Assembly: GCA_947630325.1 (NCBI GenBank)
Contig: CANRHB010000004.1
Coordinates: 1-64,000, forward strand
Reading direction: 5' to 3'
DNA: 64,000 nt
Source: an uncultured Clostridia bacterium
GTDB taxonomy: Bacteria; Bacillota; Clostridia; Christensenellales; Borkfalkiaceae
Shown: positions 60,898 to 64,000 of the stretch, in pieces
Layout: the number at the start of each line of letters is the position of its first letter
Position numbering within the stretch: position 1 is the stretch's first letter
Translations under genes and position numbers: made by a program
The notes under the pieces: model-generated
What the model saw: only the letters and a program-made list of their open reading frames with translations
Told to the model about the DNA's origin: nothing
Database searches by the model: none

Positions 60898-62616
60898 ATG
60901 ACCACAAGACTTGCAATTATCATCGCTGTCTCCGTATTCTTCGGGCTACTTCTCATCGGCGCGATCGTCACGGTGGTGCGGGACGTCGCGGCGATCCGCA
61001 AAAAGGAAAGGGAGACGGGCGAAAAACAGGGGAATTGGTGGCAGAGGCACAAGCCCACCAAGCGGCGGCTCATCCAACTCTATGCCGCCCTCCTTACCAA
61101 CGCCAACATCAAGGGGTTCTTCTCGGGGAACATCTACACGGGGAACACAAAATATCTGTGCGTGCCCGGGCTCAACTGCTACTCCTGCCCCGGGGCGGTG
61201 GGCGCGTGCCCCTTGGGAGCCCTCCAAAACGCCCTCGCGCAGTCGGGCACGGCAACTCCCTATTACGTGCTCGGCATTCTCGTCCTCTTCGGGCTCCTGC
61301 TGGGGCGGACGATCTGCGGCTTCTTGTGTCCCATCGGGCTTGGGCAGGAACTTTTATATAAGATCAAGACGCCCAAACTCAAAAAGAGCCGCTACACCCG
61401 CATATTGAGCTATTTGAAGTACGTTGTTTTGGCGGTGTTTGCCGTTGCGATCCCCATTACATACGGGCTCATGGATCCGACGGTGGGCGGCCCCGTCCCC
61501 GGGTTCTGCAAATACATCTGCCCCGCGGGGACCTTCGGGGGAGCGATCGGGCTCCTCATCAACCCCAACAACGCCGACCTCTTCGGGATGCTCGGGCCGC
61601 TGTTTACGTGGAAGTTCTGCGTGCTCTGCGTCATCTGCGTGGCGTGTGTGTTCATCTTCCGCGCCTTCTGCCGCTTTTTGTGCCCGCTGGGCGCGCTGTA
61701 CGGCTTCTTCAACAAGATCGCCCTCCTCGGCGTCAAACTCGATAAAAACAAGTGCACCGACTGCGGGCTGTGTATCTCCCACTGCAAGATGGACGTAAAA
61801 AAAGTGGGCGACCACGAGTGCATCAACTGCGGCGAATGTATCGACGTCTGCCCCGCCAAGGCCATTTCGTGGAAGGGGAGCAAGCTGTTCTTACATAAAA
61901 ACGCGGTGGAGGCGACCGCTACGGAGACGGAGCGTCCCATCGATCTTACCTCTCCCACCCTCTCCGTGCAGACCGCCGACCTTGCGCCTGTCGTTTCGGA
62001 AACAGCCGCGCCGATTCAAACGTCAGAGATGGCAGAAGCGGTTTCCCAAAAGCCCAAGAAAAAGCGCGGAAGGAACTTTTGGTTGCAGGTCGCGGCGTGG
62101 GGAGTTGCGCTTGCCGTGCTCCTCGGCGCGCTCGTCTACTATAATTTCATCCATAAGGAGGAGCCGCCCGTCACGGTGGGCAACCAGGTGGGGGAGACGG
62201 CGCCCGACTTCACCCTCGACGAGTATTTCTCGGACGAGCAGTTCAACCTCTATGCAGAGCGCGGGAAGATCGTGGTGCTCAACTTCTGGACGACTTACTG
62301 CACCCCCTGCATCCAGGAGATCCCCTATTTCGAACAGCTTGCGAACGAATATGCCGATTCGGTCACGGTGGCGATCATTCACGGCACAGACGTCGTGGAG
62401 GACGTGCAGGCGTTCATCACCTCAAAGGGCTGGGAAGGCTACACTTCGCACTTCTTGCAGGACAGCACGGAGCAGAAGATGTTCTTGCGCCTCGGCGGCA
62501 AAAGCACGTGGCCGATGACGGTGATTTTAGACGCGGATGGGGTCATCACGTTCACGCGTCAGGGCTCCGTCACCTACGAGCTTTTGGAAACGCAGATAAC
62601 GGCGTTGCTCGGTTAG
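60898..62616 (+). CDS. NapH-like 4Fe-4S membrane protein fused to TlpA thioredoxin
   Basis: 572 residues from the ATG after AAGGAGGGAG. An N-terminal helix and about five further membrane segments carry NapH-type CxxxCP motifs (GFLCPIGLG, CKYICPAGTFG, CRFLCPLGALYG). Two ferredoxin clusters follow: Cys286, 289, 292, 296 and Cys308, 311, 314, 318. A linker and another membrane helix (about 395-415) lead to an outer TlpA-like thioredoxin domain with active site Cys468-TP-Cys471 (YCTPC) and cis-Pro near WPMTV. It looks like a complete cytoplasm-to-outside reductant relay in one chain, comparable in logic to DsbD or CcdA systems. Confidence 0.9.
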   Translation: MTTRLAIIIAVSVFFGLLLIGAIVTVVRDVAAIRKKERETGEKQGNWWQRHKPTKRRLIQLYAALLTNANIKGFFSGNIYTGNTKYLCVPGLNCYSCPGAVGACPLGALQNALAQSGTATPYYVLGILVLFGLLLGRTICGFLCPIGLGQELLYKIKTPKLKKSRYTRILSYLKYVVLAVFAVAIPITYGLMDPTVGGPVPGFCKYICPAGTFGGAIGLLINPNNADLFGMLGPLFTWKFCVLCVICVACVFIFRAFCRFLCPLGALYGFFNKIALLGVKLDKNKCTDCGLCISHCKMDVKKVGDHECINCGECIDVCPAKAISWKGSKLFLHKNAVEATATETERPIDLTSPTLSVQTADLAPVVSETAAPIQTSEMAEAVSQKPKKKRGRNFWLQVAAWGVALAVLLGALVYYNFIHKEEPPVTVGNQVGETAPDFTLDEYFSDEQFNLYAERGKIVVLNFWTTYCTPCIQEIPYFEQLANEYADSVTVAIIHGTDVVEDVQAFITSKGWEGYTSHFLQDSTEQKMFLRLGGKSTWPMTVILDADGVITFTRQGSVTYELLETQITALLG

Positions 62617-62815
62617 GGGACATATAAGGCTCCTCCTTAGGAGGAGCTGTCACCGCAGGTGACTGAGGTGGTGAAAGGATACCACCCCCTACCCCCCCTC
62701 CCACGGAGGGGGTTTTGCTTGCCTCCCCCCTTGAGGGGGTGGGCGGCGCGCGGAGCGAGGCGGAAGGGGTGTCGGACCCCCTCCATCGGAGGGGGAATCA
62801 AGGGGGGTGGGCGCT
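62617..62815. repeat. Intergenic palindromic repeat cluster 5
   Basis: No gene. CTCCTCCTTAGGAGGAG and GTCACC-GCA-GGTGAC dyads (62628-62662) resemble shortened versions of the long palindrome seen at 36136 and 55363. They are followed by CCCCCTCC...GGAGGGGG hairpins up to 62812. The promoter of the following gene begins 62 bp later. Confidence 0.75.
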
Positions 62816-62876
62816 CTCCGAGAGGCGATTCCCAAAAAAAATCTCAAATCTCTCAACTGAAATTTTTTCAAACCGC

Positions 62877-62905
62877 TTGCATTCTTAAATCTTCTATGAT
62901 ATAGT
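62877..62905 (+). promoter_or_regulatory. Promoter of collagen-like surface gene
   Basis: TTGCAT (62877-62882), a 17-bp spacer and TATAGT (62900-62905), 38 bp before the start codon. Confidence 0.72.
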
Positions 62906-62943
62906 ATATTTGATAACTTAACTAAACTTCATCGGAGAAACAA

Positions 62944-64000
62944 ATGAAAAAGAGCGTAAAAGGGGCGCTCATAGCGGGGTTTATCCTCTTACAGACGGCG
63001 ATCGTCGTCCTCCTCATTCTGCTCATTTCGGGAGTGTTTGGCACAGGACCGCAGGGGGAGCGGGGCGATCAAGGAGAACAGGGCGTTCCCGGCGTCTCGG
63101 GGGAAACGCCCTTCATCGGCGAGAACGGAAATTGGTGGATCGGGGACACCGATACGGGCGTTCCCGCGCAGGGAGAAAAGGGGGACAAAGGCGACAAGGG
63201 GGAAAAGGGAGACTCTTATACGGGCGAACACCGCTGGCAGAGCGCGTTCACCGTGGAGGCGCGTTGCGAGGAACCTGGCGTGATTTTTTACACCTGTCTC
63301 GACTGCAAAGAGACGAAGATCGAGCCGCTTCAGCCCCTCGGGCACGACTATGAGGACGGCGTTTGTTCCCGATGTTTCAAGTTACAGCCCGACGAGGGGC
63401 TCCGCTTCCGAAAAACGGAGGATAAAACAGGCTATCGCGTCTCGGGGATCGGCTCGTGCGAGGAAACGGAGATCGTCGTTCCCGAAATGCATGAGGGAAT
63501 GCCCGTCGTCGGCGTAATAGACGGCGCCTTTCACAACAACACTTCCATCACCGAGGTACACCTGCCCGAAAGCGTTCTTTCCATCGGCTTGAACGCGTTT
63601 GCGGGCTGTTCTTCTCTTACGAGGATAGAACTTCCCGCGGGCGTCACCGTCATCGAGGACGACACTTTTCTCGGTTGCAGTTCGCTTTCCGAAGTCATTC
63701 TCCCCGAGGGTCTGCATTCCATCGGGGAAAGCGCATTTTCGGGTTGCAGGTCGCTAAAAAGCATCGTTCTTCCCGCGCGGCTCTCCTCTTTGGGCGAGCG
63801 GGCGTTCAAGGAGAGCGGGCTTATTTCCCCCGAACTTCCTTCGGCCTTCACCGTTGTGCCCTTGGGCCTGTTTGAAAACTGTTTGAGCCTCGAGCGCGTT
63901 TCTCTTCCCGAAAACGTGGAACGGGTGGAGAGTTTTGCCTTTTACGGGTGCGAAAAACTTCAAGAAATCTCTCTCCCCAAGGCGCGCGAACTCGGCGATT
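62944..64000 (+). CDS. Collagen-like and BspA-like surface protein (3' end outside window)
   Basis: The frame stays open to the window end (352 codons so far). An N-terminal membrane anchor (AGFILLQTAIVVLLILLISG, about 11-30) precedes two short collagen-like GXY runs (GPQGERGDQGEQGVPG and QGEKGDKGDKGEKGD) around a GNWWIGDTDTG insert, which is common in gut Firmicutes surface proteins. A Cys/His segment (CLDCKET...LGHDYEDGVCSRC) resembles the repeats of the lipoprotein at 41616. From about residue 150 on there are BspA-type LRR_5 units of 23 residues (ITEVHLPESVLSIGLNAFAGC, repeated). Likely a surface adhesin or scaffold. GGAG precedes the ATG. Confidence 0.85.
   Translation, partial: MKKSVKGALIAGFILLQTAIVVLLILLISGVFGTGPQGERGDQGEQGVPGVSGETPFIGENGNWWIGDTDTGVPAQGEKGDKGDKGEKGDSYTGEHRWQSAFTVEARCEEPGVIFYTCLDCKETKIEPLQPLGHDYEDGVCSRCFKLQPDEGLRFRKTEDKTGYRVSGIGSCEETEIVVPEMHEGMPVVGVIDGAFHNNTSITEVHLPESVLSIGLNAFAGCSSLTRIELPAGVTVIEDDTFLGCSSLSEVILPEGLHSIGESAFSGCRSLKSIVLPARLSSLGERAFKESGLISPELPSAFTVVPLGLFENCLSLERVSLPENVERVESFAFYGCEKLQEISLPKARELGD

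Overview
The window looks like chromosomal DNA of an anaerobic, Gram-positive gut bacterium of class Clostridia. The evidence is many lipoproteins with LAAC or LAGC lipoboxes, rubrerythrin, AGGAGG-type ribosome sites, BspA-like and InlB-type (Flg_new) surface repeats, collagen-like GXY stretches and a yybP-ykoY riboswitch. A Christensenellales/Borkfalkiaceae-like member is my best guess, by inference only. Base composition is mid-to-high GC except in two AT-richer islands (about 423-5756 and 29490-31800).

Layout. 1-422: end of an rRNA operon (spacer, 5S rRNA) and tRNA-Asn. 423-5756: an AT-rich island (KilA-N protein, AAA/DUF4143 ATPase, 900-residue superfamily 1 helicase) closed by a 50-bp copy of the tRNA-Asn 3' end. 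5852-13090: TetR-regulated heterodimeric ABC exporter, sugar O-acetyltransferase, an SGNH-hydrolase lipoprotein and another lipoprotein. 13150-29024: a glycan-utilisation locus. An AraC regulator lies divergent from two sugar permeases, a binding protein, four cytoplasmic glycosidases (GH3, GH43, GH2, GH1), a sugar isomerase and a xylulokinase. 29230-29492: a frameshifted remnant that looks like a serine-recombinase C-terminus, abutting a third copy (57 bp) of the tRNA-Asn 3' end. 29612-31770: an AT-rich cassette of unknown genes with a duplicated promoter/operator and a small HTH protein.

31824-36118: an attenuator-preceded MATE pump, then an amino-acid ABC transporter built from two unusual fusions. 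36441-45800: three minus-strand secreted lipoproteins: a 1720-residue repeat protein, a Cys-rich-repeat/TlpA-thioredoxin fusion, and a protein with three 88-residue repeats. 46351-49492: TrmL, a BspA-like membrane protein and cardiolipin synthase in an overlapping operon with a long structured leader. 50136-55084: a PriA-like small protein, then a yybP-ykoY riboswitch controlling a CaCA cation exchanger, followed by a second heterodimeric ABC exporter. 55777-62616: XRE membrane regulator, rubrerythrin with two 42-residue proteins, an HtrA-type lipoprotein protease, and a membrane FeS/thioredoxin redox pair. 62944-64000: the start of a collagen-like/BspA-like surface protein that runs off the end. 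Five gene-free stretches hold families of GC-rich palindromic repeats.

How it fits together. The glycan locus imports oligosaccharides with a shared ATPase encoded elsewhere, cleaves them in the cytoplasm and feeds a ketopentose to xylulokinase. The tRNA-derived repeats suggest successive integrations at one tRNA-Asn gene, with the glycan locus possibly carried on a decayed element. Several genes at the right end (rubrerythrin, FeS/TlpA relay, CxxC protein, TlpA lipoprotein) point to extracytoplasmic thiol and oxidative-stress chemistry.
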